This document shows positions 1 to 7,605 of a stretch of 12,439 nucleotides of DNA, piece by piece (the first letter of the stretch is position 1; every line of letters begins with the position of its first letter). The notes under the pieces are model-generated. The model searched no databases. It was given only the letters and a program-made list of their open reading frames with translations, and was not told the DNA's origin. A program made the position numbers and the translations under genes. Origin of the DNA: Oscillospiraceae bacterium (GTDB lineage: Bacteria > Bacillota > Clostridia > Oscillospirales > Ruminococcaceae); assembly GCA_017451665.1 (NCBI GenBank), contig JAFTNX010000015.1:1-12439 (forward strand), given 5' to 3'.

Positions 1-563
1 CATATAGAGTTGTGGGAAGAACAAGAGATGACGCTGTGGGGGAATGCTTTGACAAGTGTGCAAGAGTTCTGGGATTTCCTTATCCCGGTGGAAAACACAT
101 TGATAACGCTGCGAAAACAGGAAATCCTGACGCATTTTCATTCCCACATCCTAAGGTTACAGGTGGGGAATACGACTTCAGCTTTTCAGGACTTAAAACT
201 GCTGTTATAAACCTTGTTCACAACAACGAACAAAAGGGGATTGCCCTTAATGTAAACGACGTTGCAGCAAGCTTTCAGAAAACAGTGTGCGAAATTTTAA
301 CAGAAAAGCTTATGGGAGTTGCAAAGGAAAAGGGATACAAAAAAATCGCTGTTGCAGGGGGAGTTTCTGCTAATTCGGGAGTGCGTGAAAGTATAAGAAA
401 AGCCTGTGAAAAAATGGGCTGTGAGCTTTATGTGCCTGAGCTTTGTTATTGTGGCGACAACGGCGCTATGATTGCTTGTCAGGGGTATTTTGACTACCTT
501 GCAGGCAGACGTGCTGACGAGAGTTTAAACGGAATTGCAACACTTTCATTGGAGGATTTGTAA
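1..563 (+). CDS. tsaD: tRNA N6-adenosine threonylcarbamoyltransferase TsaD, C-terminal part (5' end outside the window)
   Basis: TsaD transfers the threonylcarbamoyl group from threonylcarbamoyl-AMP to A37 of tRNAs reading ANN codons, acting in the cytoplasm with TsaB and TsaE. About 187 residues of the C-terminal half are present and the frame is open to the left edge, so the gene starts upstream. The visible stretch GRTRDDAVGE is the family's core motif. It is followed by PGGKHIDNAA, FSFSGLKTAV, the glycine loop VAGGVSANS and the C-terminal CGDNGAMIA, whose Asp belongs to the metal/nucleotide site of this ASKHA-fold family. Nothing in the visible part looks damaged. The stop codon is 1 nt before the next ATG, and the ribosome binding site of that gene (GGAGG, 551-555) lies inside the last tsaD codons, so the two genes are probably co-transcribed. 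The tRNA-Thr(UGU) later in the window has A37 and would be a substrate. Confidence 0.96.
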   Translation, partial: YRVVGRTRDDAVGECFDKCARVLGFPYPGGKHIDNAAKTGNPDAFSFPHPKVTGGEYDFSFSGLKTAVINLVHNNEQKGIALNVNDVAASFQKTVCEILTEKLMGVAKEKGYKKIAVAGGVSANSGVRESIRKACEKMGCELYVPELCYCGDNGAMIACQGYFDYLAGRRADESLNGIATLSLEDL

Positions 564-564
564 A

Positions 565-1476
565 ATGGCTTTACCTGATTTTAAGAAAACCGAGCAGAAC
601 AAAACTGTCGTTCCTGACTGGGCAGAATTTATGAAAGACGGAGAATTTATCAGCTATCAGACAACCTATAAAAGCAAGGTGAATTTTCACCTTTTTGATG
701 AATTTTCATTTTCAGACGGAGAAAAAACGATAAAATACTATGTGTATAATCCTGTAAAACACGGTGCAGATGCTAACGGGAAATACCCTGTTACTATGTG
801 GTTTCACGGAGCAAGCAACTCGCTTATGGGTGAGGGCTGTATTATGTGCTGTGGCGCTGAACAGTATGCTACTCCGAAGTATCAGCAGGAAATGGGCAAC
901 GCTTTTGTGATTGTGCCTCTTGCTAACGAAACACGCCTTGAAAACGGACAAATTCTCGGCACATGGAATTGGGAATACACAAGCATTATCAAGAAGATTT
1001 TTGACAAGGTCTGTGAAGAAAACAAGGAAAATATTGGCAAGAAATTCATAATGGGGGCTTCATCAGGCGGACTATTCACATGGCAGATGCTTAGTGAAAA
1101 TCAGGACTTTTTTGACGGGGCAATTGTTATTGCTTCGCCTATTTTTCCTGATGCAGAGGCTTTTGAGAGAATTTCCAAAAGCAAAACTCAGATTATGATT
1201 GCACACGGCAGACACGATGAAATGGCTATCTTTGAGGACTGCATTGCGCCGTATATGGATAAGCTTCTGAAGGCTGAAAACTGTCTGTGCTTTTTCCCTG
1301 AATGGGTTTACAACGGTGACGGGGGAATTTCGTCAGTATTTTACGGCTTTGAAATGGGACAGCACTGCATGATAAACTGGATTCAGAACAACCTTGTTTT
1401 TGACGACGGAACACCTTGCGATGAGCGTATTCCTAAAGGGGTTACAGGCTGGATTAAGGAAATTTGTGACAGATAA
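565..1476 (+). CDS. alpha/beta-hydrolase family esterase (PHB depolymerase/LpqC-like)
   Basis: A 303-residue predicted cytoplasmic hydrolase with no signal peptide. The fold is recognised from a strand followed by HG (FHGASNS, residues 80-86; probable oxyanion region), the nucleophile elbow GASSG at 164-168 with Ser166, an Asp in AHGRHDE (Asp218) and a late His in GQHC (His267). That order and spacing make a complete Ser-Asp-His triad. The arrangement resembles polyhydroxybutyrate-depolymerase-like or feruloyl-esterase-like proteins, but the substrate cannot be read from the sequence. I chose the ATG at 565 because GGAGG at 551-555 lies 9 nt upstream; an in-frame TTG at 535 has no such site and would overlap tsaD. 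The 1-nt gap to tsaD suggests an operon, although no functional link to tRNA modification is evident. A strong terminator follows at 1491-1530. Confidence 0.85.
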   Translation: MALPDFKKTEQNKTVVPDWAEFMKDGEFISYQTTYKSKVNFHLFDEFSFSDGEKTIKYYVYNPVKHGADANGKYPVTMWFHGASNSLMGEGCIMCCGAEQYATPKYQQEMGNAFVIVPLANETRLENGQILGTWNWEYTSIIKKIFDKVCEENKENIGKKFIMGASSGGLFTWQMLSENQDFFDGAIVIASPIFPDAEAFERISKSKTQIMIAHGRHDEMAIFEDCIAPYMDKLLKAENCLCFFPEWVYNGDGGISSVFYGFEMGQHCMINWIQNNLVFDDGTPCDERIPKGVTGWIKEICDR

Positions 1477-1490
1477 TATGTAAAAATTTT

Positions 1491-1530
1491 AAAACACCCT
1501 TGGAAATCATTTCCAAAAAGGGTGTTTTTT
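1491..1530 (+). terminator. rho-independent terminator after the esterase gene
   Basis: AAAACACCCTT (1491-1501) pairs with AAGGGTGTTTT (1518-1528). Within it GGAAAT pairs with ATTTCC (1502-1514), leaving a 3-nt A bulge. The 3' arm runs into a T tract ending at 1530. This closes the tsaD-esterase transcription unit. Confidence 0.92.
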
Positions 1531-1544
1531 GCGTCTATGACGTG

Positions 1545-1558
1545 ATTTGTAAACAAAT
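1545..1558. promoter_or_regulatory. 14-bp palindrome upstream of the CNNM/CBS gene promoter
   Basis: ATTTGT-AA-ACAAAT is a perfect 6-2-6 inverted repeat located 26 bp upstream of the -35 box at 1585. It contains the octamer TGTAAACA, which also occurs (as TGTTTACA) twice in the divergent region near 7350-7384. It could be a repressor or activator site. In such AT-rich DNA it could also be chance. Confidence 0.3.
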
Positions 1559-1584
1559 TGTAATCAAAAAATCGTGTTTTTTAA

Positions 1585-1613
1585 TTGACATTTGCTTATA
1601 ATGATAGTATCAT
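1585..1613 (+). promoter_or_regulatory. sigma-A type promoter for the CNNM/CBS gene and downstream lipoprotein
   Basis: A perfect -35 box TTGACA (1585-1590) is followed after 17 nt by TATCAT (1608-1613). The predicted start site near 1620 gives a leader of about 50 nt to the ATG at 1672. A closer TATAAT at 1597-1602 is badly spaced from this -35 box. Confidence 0.75.
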
Positions 1614-1671
1614 ATTTTTATAGAGTGGTAAATTTTTAATTTTTATGTAAAAAAGGAGCTGTATTCTGATA

Positions 1672-3030
1672 ATGGACGACGCCAGTCGAGTGTGTCTCGG
1701 ACTTGCAGGATGTGTTGCCTGCCTTGTTGTTACTGCTTTTTTAACAGCCTGCGAAACGGCTGTTGTGGAGGTTAACGACAGTAGATTAAAGAAAAATGCC
1801 GAGAATGACAAAAAAGCAAAAAGACTTCTGAAACTGGTTTCTAAGCCTACAAGACTGATGACTGCTTCATCTGTTGCAAGAAGCTTTATGATGGTGGTTT
1901 TTTCGGTAGTGGCTGCTATGGGGTTCTTTTCACCTCTTAATGATTCGCTTTTAAACAAATTTTCAGTTTCAAAAGACGAAAGCTTGTTTTTTGCAGTAAG
2001 CGGGCTAAGCTTATTTATCGTTGTTTTGTGTTCGACCTTTGTGGTATCTGTTTTCGGGGTGATTGCTCCTAAAAAGATAGTTTCTGCAAGGGAAGAAGCT
2101 ATGGAAGGCTTTGCTTATAATATTGCTTCACTTTATGGATTTTTACTGACCTTGTTTATTCCACTTGAAAGAATAGTTGCATTTTTTGTGATGATTATTT
2201 TAAGACTTTTTGGAATAAAGAATATTTCTGAGAGAGAGGCTGTCACCGAAGAAGAAATTCTTATGATGGTTGACGCTGTTAACGAAACGGGAATTATTGA
2301 AGAAAGCCAGAAGGAAATGATAAACAACGTTTTTGAATTCAACGAGATTGAAGTAAAAGACGTTATGACTCACAGAACTTCGCTTTTTGCAGTAGATATT
2401 AACGCAGAAATTTCTGACGCTGTTAAGATTGTTACCGAGGAGGGGTATTCAAGAATACCTGTTTATGAGGATAGCATTGACAGCATTGTGGGAGTTATTT
2501 TTGCGAAGGATTTACTTAAAATCTGGTTTAAGGACCAGGACGAAGAAAAAACTATCCGTGACATTATGCGTGACATAATGTATGTTCCACAGACAAATTC
2601 TTGTGGGGAATTGTTTGACGAGTTTACAAAAAGCAAAAATCAGATTGCTGTTGTTGTTGATGAGTACGGTGGAACAGCAGGTATAGTTACAATGGAGGAT
2701 TTGATTGAATCAATTGTTGGTAATATTCAGGACGAATATGACGACGAGGAAGAGGAAATCGAAGAGATTACTCCGAACACCTTTGATTTGCTTGGAACAG
2801 CAGGCTTTGAAGAGGTTATGGAAAGAATAAATGTTACCTATGACGGAGAAAATGATTATGATACCATAGGGGCTTTTGTTATCGACCTGCTTGGTAGATA
2901 CCCCGAGGAAAATGAAAGACCGTCAGTTTTTTACAAAGGTATTGAATTTTCGGTTATTTCGACCGATGATAAAAAGATAGAGAGGTTAAGAGCTTTAAGG
3001 CTTAAAACTGAGGACAGGGAAGAAGATTAA
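1672..3030 (+). CDS. CNNM/CBS-domain membrane protein (hemolysin C/CorC-like, divergent CNNM domain)
   Basis: A 452-residue integral membrane protein of the CorC/CNNM group, whose characterised bacterial members mediate Mg2+ (or Co2+) efflux. Hydrophobic segments at about 7-28, 72-90, 104-132 and 150-181 form the CNNM domain. Two CBS domains follow (about 231-285, with VMTHRTSLFAVD and SRIPVYED; about 295-350, with DEYGGTAGIVTMEDL). After an acidic linker (355-366) comes a CorC_HlyC domain (about 368-445) with its DTIGAFV motif. Soluble parts are canonical, but the membrane part lacks residues usual in the family: GVIAPK at 129-134 instead of GE..PK, TACE at 25-28 instead of the usual S(A/G)SE, and no GNN motif near residue 65-70. 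AAGGAG lies 13 nt before the ATG, a slightly long spacing. The lipoprotein gene follows after 18 nt, suggesting an operon. Ion transport is a family inference and less certain here because of the missing residues. Confidence 0.88.
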   Translation: MDDASRVCLGLAGCVACLVVTAFLTACETAVVEVNDSRLKKNAENDKKAKRLLKLVSKPTRLMTASSVARSFMMVVFSVVAAMGFFSPLNDSLLNKFSVSKDESLFFAVSGLSLFIVVLCSTFVVSVFGVIAPKKIVSAREEAMEGFAYNIASLYGFLLTLFIPLERIVAFFVMIILRLFGIKNISEREAVTEEEILMMVDAVNETGIIEESQKEMINNVFEFNEIEVKDVMTHRTSLFAVDINAEISDAVKIVTEEGYSRIPVYEDSIDSIVGVIFAKDLLKIWFKDQDEEKTIRDIMRDIMYVPQTNSCGELFDEFTKSKNQIAVVVDEYGGTAGIVTMEDLIESIVGNIQDEYDDEEEEIEEITPNTFDLLGTAGFEEVMERINVTYDGENDYDTIGAFVIDLLGRYPEENERPSVFYKGIEFSVISTDDKKIERLRALRLKTEDREED

Positions 3031-3048
3031 CTTAACGAAAGGAACGGT

Positions 3049-4527
3049 ATGGATATGTTTGCAAAACTTAAAAAGACAGCAAGCATTGTTGCAGTACTGC
3101 TTGGGTGCATAAGCCTTTGTGCTTGTGAAAACAGCGACAGCAGTAAAGTGACCACAGCTTCACAATCTACTGTTACAAGCTATAACAGTAATCAGAATTA
3201 TGTTGCGTCACAGACTGAAATTGTCGATGATGAAACTGCGCCTACTGTTACTACTTCCTTATCACAGAGTAGTTCTTCAAGCAAGACTACTACTGCAAAA
3301 AAGACTTCTTCTGATTCGAAAACTACTACAACTGCTTCACAGTCCTCATCAGTTTCAACACAGAGCAGTTCGGTTTCTTCTGTAACAACAGATACTGAAA
3401 CTTCACAGCAGACAACATCTTCTGAAATTGAAGAGCCTGTCGTTGAGCCTGAAATTGACATTACTGAAACTGTAAATGCACAGCTTCTTATTTCACAGCT
3501 CCCACAGCAGGATTTGGCTGTTTTTGAAAAAATCAACGAGGCTGTAAACAGCTTCACAAGCGAGGTTACATTCAAGAGTGGGGAGGCTACACAACAGCAG
3601 GTTGAAACTGCTTTGCTGATGGTTTCTCTCACAAACCTTGAGGACCACTACGTTTCACCAAAGTATGTTATTTCTGTTGACAATCTTGGGAATGTTTCAA
3701 AGCTGATTTTAGAATTTACAAATACACCACAGGAACAGCTTTATGAGCTTACAAAGCTTGACAAGGTGGTTGAAGAAATAATTTCCGGTTGTGACGCTGA
3801 AAATGATTATGACGCTGTGATGTATTTCCACGATGAAATTATCAAGCGTTGCAGATATGACGCAAATGCTGAGAATATGCTTTCTGCATACGGCTGTCTT
3901 GTTGACGGAAAAGCTGTTTGCGAGGGTTATGCAAAGGCACTTATTCTTCTTTGCACAGAATACGAAATTGAGTGCGTGCCGATAACTGGAAATACCACAA
4001 ACTCAAACGGTGTTGTTGAGCCTCACATGTGGAATCTTGTTAAGCTTGATGACAAGTGGTATCACTTTGATTTGACATGGGATGACCCTGTTTCTACTCT
4101 GGGTGACGATTTTGTAAAGTACGATTATTTTGCAGTAAGCGATGAGGTTATTTCAATTGACCACGAAATCACACCGATTGTTTACTTCACTTATCCTGTT
4201 GCTGATGATTCACAGAATGACTATTTCACAAGAAAAGGTCTTGTTTATGATGATGTGGATTTGGCAGTTTCTGATTTTGAAAGAGTTGTAAGCGAGGCTG
4301 TTTCAAGGGAAGAAAGATTTGTAAGAATAAGACTTTCTGACGCTGAAAAGTACGGAAAATTCAAGGATATGATTTTTGAATCCCACGACGACAAAATCAA
4401 GGAAATCTTTAATATTCTTGCTAAGGCGAGCGAAAACACACAGAGCGAATTCTTTAATCCGAGAAGATACGGAAAGATTTTTGCTGACGACAAGAACATT
4501 ATCACAATAGTTCTGAATTACGAATAA
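3049..4527 (+). CDS. transglutaminase-like domain lipoprotein with Ser/Thr-rich linker
   Basis: A 492-residue predicted surface lipoprotein. The N-terminus has a positively charged stretch (KLKK), a hydrophobic core (12-23) and a lipobox LCAC ending at Cys26, the likely lipidation site. Residues about 30-127 are a low-complexity Ser/Thr-rich linker of the kind that spans the cell wall. The transglutaminase-like core is recognised by AVCEGYA (Cys291), PHMWNLV (His326) and FDLTWDDP (Asp341), a complete Cys-His-Asp triad. Such domains act as cysteine proteases or amidases, or crosslink proteins; the substrate is unknown. About 150 residues after the triad are unassigned. AAAGGA (3038-3043) lies 5 nt before the ATG at 3049; a second in-frame ATG at 3055 is also possible. 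The gene is probably co-transcribed with the CNNM gene 18 nt upstream and ends at a strong hairpin. Confidence 0.88.
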   Translation: MDMFAKLKKTASIVAVLLGCISLCACENSDSSKVTTASQSTVTSYNSNQNYVASQTEIVDDETAPTVTTSLSQSSSSSKTTTAKKTSSDSKTTTTASQSSSVSTQSSSVSSVTTDTETSQQTTSSEIEEPVVEPEIDITETVNAQLLISQLPQQDLAVFEKINEAVNSFTSEVTFKSGEATQQQVETALLMVSLTNLEDHYVSPKYVISVDNLGNVSKLILEFTNTPQEQLYELTKLDKVVEEIISGCDAENDYDAVMYFHDEIIKRCRYDANAENMLSAYGCLVDGKAVCEGYAKALILLCTEYEIECVPITGNTTNSNGVVEPHMWNLVKLDDKWYHFDLTWDDPVSTLGDDFVKYDYFAVSDEVISIDHEITPIVYFTYPVADDSQNDYFTRKGLVYDDVDLAVSDFERVVSEAVSREERFVRIRLSDAEKYGKFKDMIFESHDDKIKEIFNILAKASENTQSEFFNPRRYGKIFADDKNIITIVLNYE

Positions 4528-4531
4528 TAAA

Positions 4532-4569
4532 AAGGGTATCGAGTTTCAGCTCGGTACCCTTAGTTTTTT
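4532..4569. terminator. bidirectional rho-independent terminator between convergent genes
   Basis: AAGGGTATCGAG (4532-4543) pairs with CTCGGTACCCTT (4550-4561), a 12-bp stem with one G-T wobble and a 6-nt loop. A T tract follows on the plus strand (4564-4569). On the minus strand the hairpin is followed by TTTTTATTATT, so it can also stop transcription of the GH2 gene, whose stop codon is at 4568-4570. Confidence 0.92.
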
Positions 4570-5074
4570 ATGCTTTGCAGTAATCGATAACTGACTTTAT
4601 AAACTGTCTGCCTTCAGGTGTGGCTGTGAGTTTTTCTGCGTCAGCGTTTAACACCACAACCTTTCCGTTTTTGTGGGAGTATTCATAGAGAAGCCCCAGA
4701 ACGTGGTTTCTTTCAAAGTTGTCGATTGTCTGAACGATAATGTGCTTATCGGTGTGTTTATCATCGAGAATTTCGCTAACTGAATTTTCTACGATTTCCC
4801 ACCACTGATGAGTTGAGTAGTATTCCGTCGGGAACTGTGACAAAGCAGGGTGTTTGTCGTCAATGAGAAGTCCCATTGTGCCGACAGGGTTTGGCTTGCC
4901 CATCATTTCGGAGATACTTCTGAACATTGGATAACACCAGAAATCAGCACAGTAAAATCCCTTGATTGAATTTGTTACCTTTTCAAGCTGTGGGATAATC
5001 AGCACAGTTTTTCCCTGTGAAAGAAGTTCTTCAGCCTCTTTGTTTACACTTTCAAAATGTATGCGCCACTGATG
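4568..5074 (-). pseudogene. C-terminal part of the GH2 glycoside hydrolase, separated by a -1 frameshift
   Basis: This frame is open from just after a TGA at 5075-5077 to the TAA at 4568 (168 codons). From memory, its sequence matches the C-terminal domain seen in long GH2 enzymes: VLIIPQ, FYCADFWCYPMFR, GTMGLLIDDKHPAL, FPTEYYSTHQWW, IVQTIDNFERN and a closing VVVLNADAEKL. It looks like a glutamine-amidotransferase-like or trimerisation-like fold. It continues the upstream enzyme in the -1 frame. One extra base in the A-run at plus-strand 5054-5057 would join the two as ...GAYIFESVNKEAEEL, a natural-looking sequence. Separate initiation at an in-frame GTG (5003-5005) has only a weak AGGG ahead and would cut off the start of the domain, so I regard it as the 3' part of one broken gene or a sequencing error. 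The reading frame itself looks undecayed. Confidence 0.8.
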
Positions 5075-7287
5075 TCAACGCTTTCTGTTTTTGGGTAAAG
5101 CCAGAGGGTGTAGGTGTTTTTAATGTCAGTACCGTCAATTTCTACTGTGAAAGTAGCTTTTGATGGTTTTGTTATTTCAGGGAAGATTATTGAAATTTTA
5201 CCGGCAGAAATGTAATTTTCCCCGTTGTTCTTTATTATTCCACTTGAATATGAGTTGCCTGTTTCTTCACAAACAAAACTGGTTTTTACAGTCTTATTGT
5301 CAAGAGAATTATTGCTGAAATTGACAATTTCAATATCGGCATTGAATTCGTCGCCTGACTGGTAGGTATAGCTGTCAAATCTTGCGAGAATTACTATATC
5401 GTTACAGAAATTCACCCATTCTTCACGGGTGATATTGCCCTTATTTTCCATAAAAGCGTTTAAAATCCCCACAAGGGCAGTACCCTGACCTGTGAAGTCC
5501 TGAAGGTCAAGAAGCTGGAAGCCTGCAAGAGTTTTTGAACGGAAAACAGCCTCAAGCTCTTCCTTATAGCAGGACGCAGCCAGCTTACCACTTGCTCTGA
5601 AAAACTTATCGGAAAGGTGAGAAATGCCTTTTTCCTGAAGTCGCTCTCTGAAAACCTCAAAGTTTCTTGCCTTTAACGGGCCTGTGTATTTTTCGATTTC
5701 GTTAAAGTCAGGGAAGGTTTCAAACTGACCGATTTCGTGAGTGACAATAGGGACATTCGGAATAAAATCAGCGTCAGCCTCGCTTGCCTTAACGGTTTTC
5801 ATAGTTGTGCCGAACTGAATCTGAACAGTTCCGTCGGCAGAAACCTCTGTTGAGGAAGCCTTTTTCTTTGGAATAACCAAATCGTCGTAGTGGTGGCGTG
5901 TTGACGGTCTGTCAGTCTGGATATGTCCGAGAGGTGCGTCACACATAGCGTATGAGCCTCTTATAAGACGGTCGTTTGCAAGTCTTACCCCTACAAAAAA
6001 GTCGTCGTTTTCGATAACATTAGGGAACCACTGGAAGTTATTTGAGCCCTGTGTATAAAGGTGGCGTTTGTCAATTTTTTTGTAGCCACCGATAATTTCA
6101 TTGATACGGTCTTTATTTCCCCAAAGCTCATTTCCCATTGACATCATACAGAAAGACGGATGATTTCCGAATTCCTTCATCATAAGAAAGCCTTCGTTTA
6201 TGAGGAATTCCTGTTGTGTGGCGTCGTGCTTTTCTTCGCCCTCAACAGTAATTGTACCCCAGAAAGGAAGCTGTGGTTCCATATAAATTCCCAGCATATC
6301 AGCAGCTACAAATGCAGCCTCAGGTGGACAGCAGGTATGGAAACGATAGTGGTTAAAGCCATAGCTTTTTGAAATTGAAAGCACTTCAAGCCATTCGCTG
6401 ACGGTAGTTGGTGCATAGCCTGTTTTTGGGAAGATAAGTCCGTCGTGTTTTCCACGGAGGAATGTTTTCTTTCCGTTAATTGTGAATTTATCCTTTTCAG
6501 CTCTGAATTCACGGAGTCCTGCGATAGTATCATAAACGTCGCCATCGATTTCTATGAAAAGCTGGTAGGTGTTTGGTGAAAATTCGCTCCAGAGTTCAGC
6601 TTCAGGCAGGGAATACTCAGCATAAAGCTTTCCGTCAGAAAACGGAAATTCCTTTTCTGAAAAGGTGATATTCTCGTCAGTAAGAGAGGATGCGCTGATT
6701 TTTGCAACACCTTCACTCTTCCCGAAAACATCAGCAGAAATCTTAAAGGTCTTGGTATGTATATCACCTTCAACAAAAGCGTTTAAAATATAGCTTTCGC
6801 CATAAATTCTAAGGGAAATTTCCCCTGTGATACCATTCCAGTTTGACTGGGTATCCTGTGAGGTCATATGTCCTCCACCTGTTTTATAGCCCTTATTTGC
6901 AACGCAGATTTCAATTGTGTTTTCGCCCTCACAAAGCAGGTCTGTAACATCAAAAACGTGAGGGGCAACAAAGCTATCCTGACAGCCTGCATTTTTACCG
7001 TTTACATAGACTGTTGAAATTCTTGTTCTTTCAAGAAAAAGCATAGCTTTTCCGTCGGTAAAGCCTTCAAGGTTGATAGTTTTTTTATACCACGCATTAC
7101 CCTCGAATTTATATTCGTCGGTTAGAAATCCTGTTTCTCTACGGTCGTTTTTCTTGCCTTTTTTGGAAAAAGAAGTGGTTGACGGCAGTGAAATTGTGTC
7201 GTTATAACAAATTTCAGCTAAATTTAATTTCATATTTTCATCTAAAAGCAGTTGCCATTCGCCACTAAGGTCAATTTTACTAATCAC
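5044..7287 (-). CDS. glycoside hydrolase family 2 protein (beta-galactosidase/beta-glucuronidase-like), C-terminally cut by a frameshift
   Basis: A 747-residue predicted cytoplasmic exo-glycosidase with no signal peptide. Domains in order: an N-terminal sugar-binding jelly roll (about 5-165, with LSGEWQLLLD, NAWYKK and YVNGKNAG), an Ig-like sandwich (about 170-255) and a TIM barrel (from about 257, with FLRGKHDG, NHYRFHTCCPPEAAF and GIYMEPQLPFWG). The acid/base Glu is in SMGNELWG (Glu387) and the nucleophile Glu probably in VTHEIGQF (Glu518). Both catalytic residues are intact. The start is a GTG at 7285-7287, with AGGAGG 6 nt upstream; the frame also opens at a TTG at 7320, but that would place this ribosome binding site inside the gene. 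The frame stops at 5044 while the C-terminal domain continues in another frame (4568-5074). GH2 retaining enzymes cleave terminal beta-linked sugars; the exact sugar is not readable. It stands alone, divergent from an ABC exporter, with no sugar importer in view. Confidence 0.9.
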   Translation of the reverse strand: MISKIDLSGEWQLLLDENMKLNLAEICYNDTISLPSTTSFSKKGKKNDRRETGFLTDEYKFEGNAWYKKTINLEGFTDGKAMLFLERTRISTVYVNGKNAGCQDSFVAPHVFDVTDLLCEGENTIEICVANKGYKTGGGHMTSQDTQSNWNGITGEISLRIYGESYILNAFVEGDIHTKTFKISADVFGKSEGVAKISASSLTDENITFSEKEFPFSDGKLYAEYSLPEAELWSEFSPNTYQLFIEIDGDVYDTIAGLREFRAEKDKFTINGKKTFLRGKHDGLIFPKTGYAPTTVSEWLEVLSISKSYGFNHYRFHTCCPPEAAFVAADMLGIYMEPQLPFWGTITVEGEEKHDATQQEFLINEGFLMMKEFGNHPSFCMMSMGNELWGNKDRINEIIGGYKKIDKRHLYTQGSNNFQWFPNVIENDDFFVGVRLANDRLIRGSYAMCDAPLGHIQTDRPSTRHHYDDLVIPKKKASSTEVSADGTVQIQFGTTMKTVKASEADADFIPNVPIVTHEIGQFETFPDFNEIEKYTGPLKARNFEVFRERLQEKGISHLSDKFFRASGKLAASCYKEELEAVFRSKTLAGFQLLDLQDFTGQGTALVGILNAFMENKGNITREEWVNFCNDIVILARFDSYTYQSGDEFNADIEIVNFSNNSLDNKTVKTSFVCEETGNSYSSGIIKNNGENYISAGKISIIFPEITKPSKATFTVEIDGTDIKNTYTLWLYPKTESVDISGAYILKV

Positions 7288-7334
7288 AATACCCCTCCTT
7301 GATTTTTTAAAAATACACAATATACTCTGTTTTT

Positions 7335-7363
7335 AGCATAACATATATGTTTACATTTTACAA
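7335..7363 (-). promoter_or_regulatory. promoter of the GH2 gene
   Basis: On the minus strand TTGTAA (7358-7363) is followed after 17 nt by TATGCT (7335-7340). A start near 7328 would give a leader of about 40 nt to the GTG at 7287. The match is moderate. A TGTTTACA octamer lies between the two boxes. Confidence 0.5.
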
Positions 7364-7384
7364 GAGGATTTATCGGTGTTTACA
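7348..7384. promoter_or_regulatory. two TGTTTACA octamers overlapping and just upstream of the GH2 promoter
   Basis: TGTTTACA occurs at 7348-7355 and again at 7377-7384, 29 bp apart. The first falls within the spacer of the predicted GH2 promoter and the second just upstream of its -35 box. The related TGTAAACG occurs at 7491-7498. The placement fits binding sites for a sugar-responsive regulator such as a LacI-family protein, but this rests only on sequence repetition. Confidence 0.35.
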
Positions 7385-7489
7385 AAAAGTTAATATAAAT
7401 TATAGTTTCAAATATTTATATTGATTGCATATTTTTATCATAATAGTGCAAATAATTAATCAAATATGAAACTAATGAAAATTTTTAGA

Positions 7490-7504
7490 TTGTAAACGTT
7501 TGAA
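7490..7504. promoter_or_regulatory. cre/LacI-family-like operator
   Basis: The site TGTAAACGTTTGAA has a palindromic AAACGTTT core with central CG. It agrees with the catabolite-responsive element consensus TGWAARCGYTWNCW at all but one position (A in place of the second-to-last C). It lies about 15 bp upstream of the exporter's -35 box, in the shared divergent region, so it could act on either gene. The remaining parts of 7288-7605 hold only AT-rich DNA and the two promoters. Confidence 0.45.
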
Positions 7505-7518
7505 ATTCAAATACCCCC

Positions 7519-7548
7519 TTGAAAAATCTCTTGTATCAGTAGTATAAT
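7519..7548 (+). promoter_or_regulatory. promoter of the ABC exporter operon
   Basis: TTGAAA (7519-7524) is followed after 18 nt by a perfect TATAAT (7543-7548). Transcription from about 7555 gives a leader of about 50 nt to the ATG at 7606. Confidence 0.75.
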
Positions 7549-7605
7549 GGGTTAACTGCGAAAAAGAATTTTAAGCAGGGAAATCAAAAAGGAGGATTGG
7601 TAGAA

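Noticed and set aside
1597..1602. TATAAT as the -10 box of the CNNM gene
   Set aside because: It is only 6 nt after the perfect TTGACA and the position 17 nt upstream reads GTGTTT. TATCAT at 1608 has the correct 17-nt spacing.
3198..3632. A 144-codon minus-strand frame rich in Val, Ser, Glu and Cys
   Set aside because: It is the complement of the Ser/Thr-rich linker of the lipoprotein; low-complexity codons keep the opposite frame open. No ribosome binding site or family resemblance was seen.
4568..5005. An independent gene starting at the GTG at 5003-5005
   Set aside because: The ribosome binding site is weak, and the homologous domain begins upstream of this codon in the same frame, so this is the tail of the GH2 gene.
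5044..5077. Programmed -1 ribosomal frameshifting to make the full-length GH2 protein
   Set aside because: No X XXY YYZ slippery heptamer is present in the allowed window: codons TTG AAA GTG before the TAA do not re-pair well after slipping back one base. A one-base deletion or error in the A-run explains it more simply.
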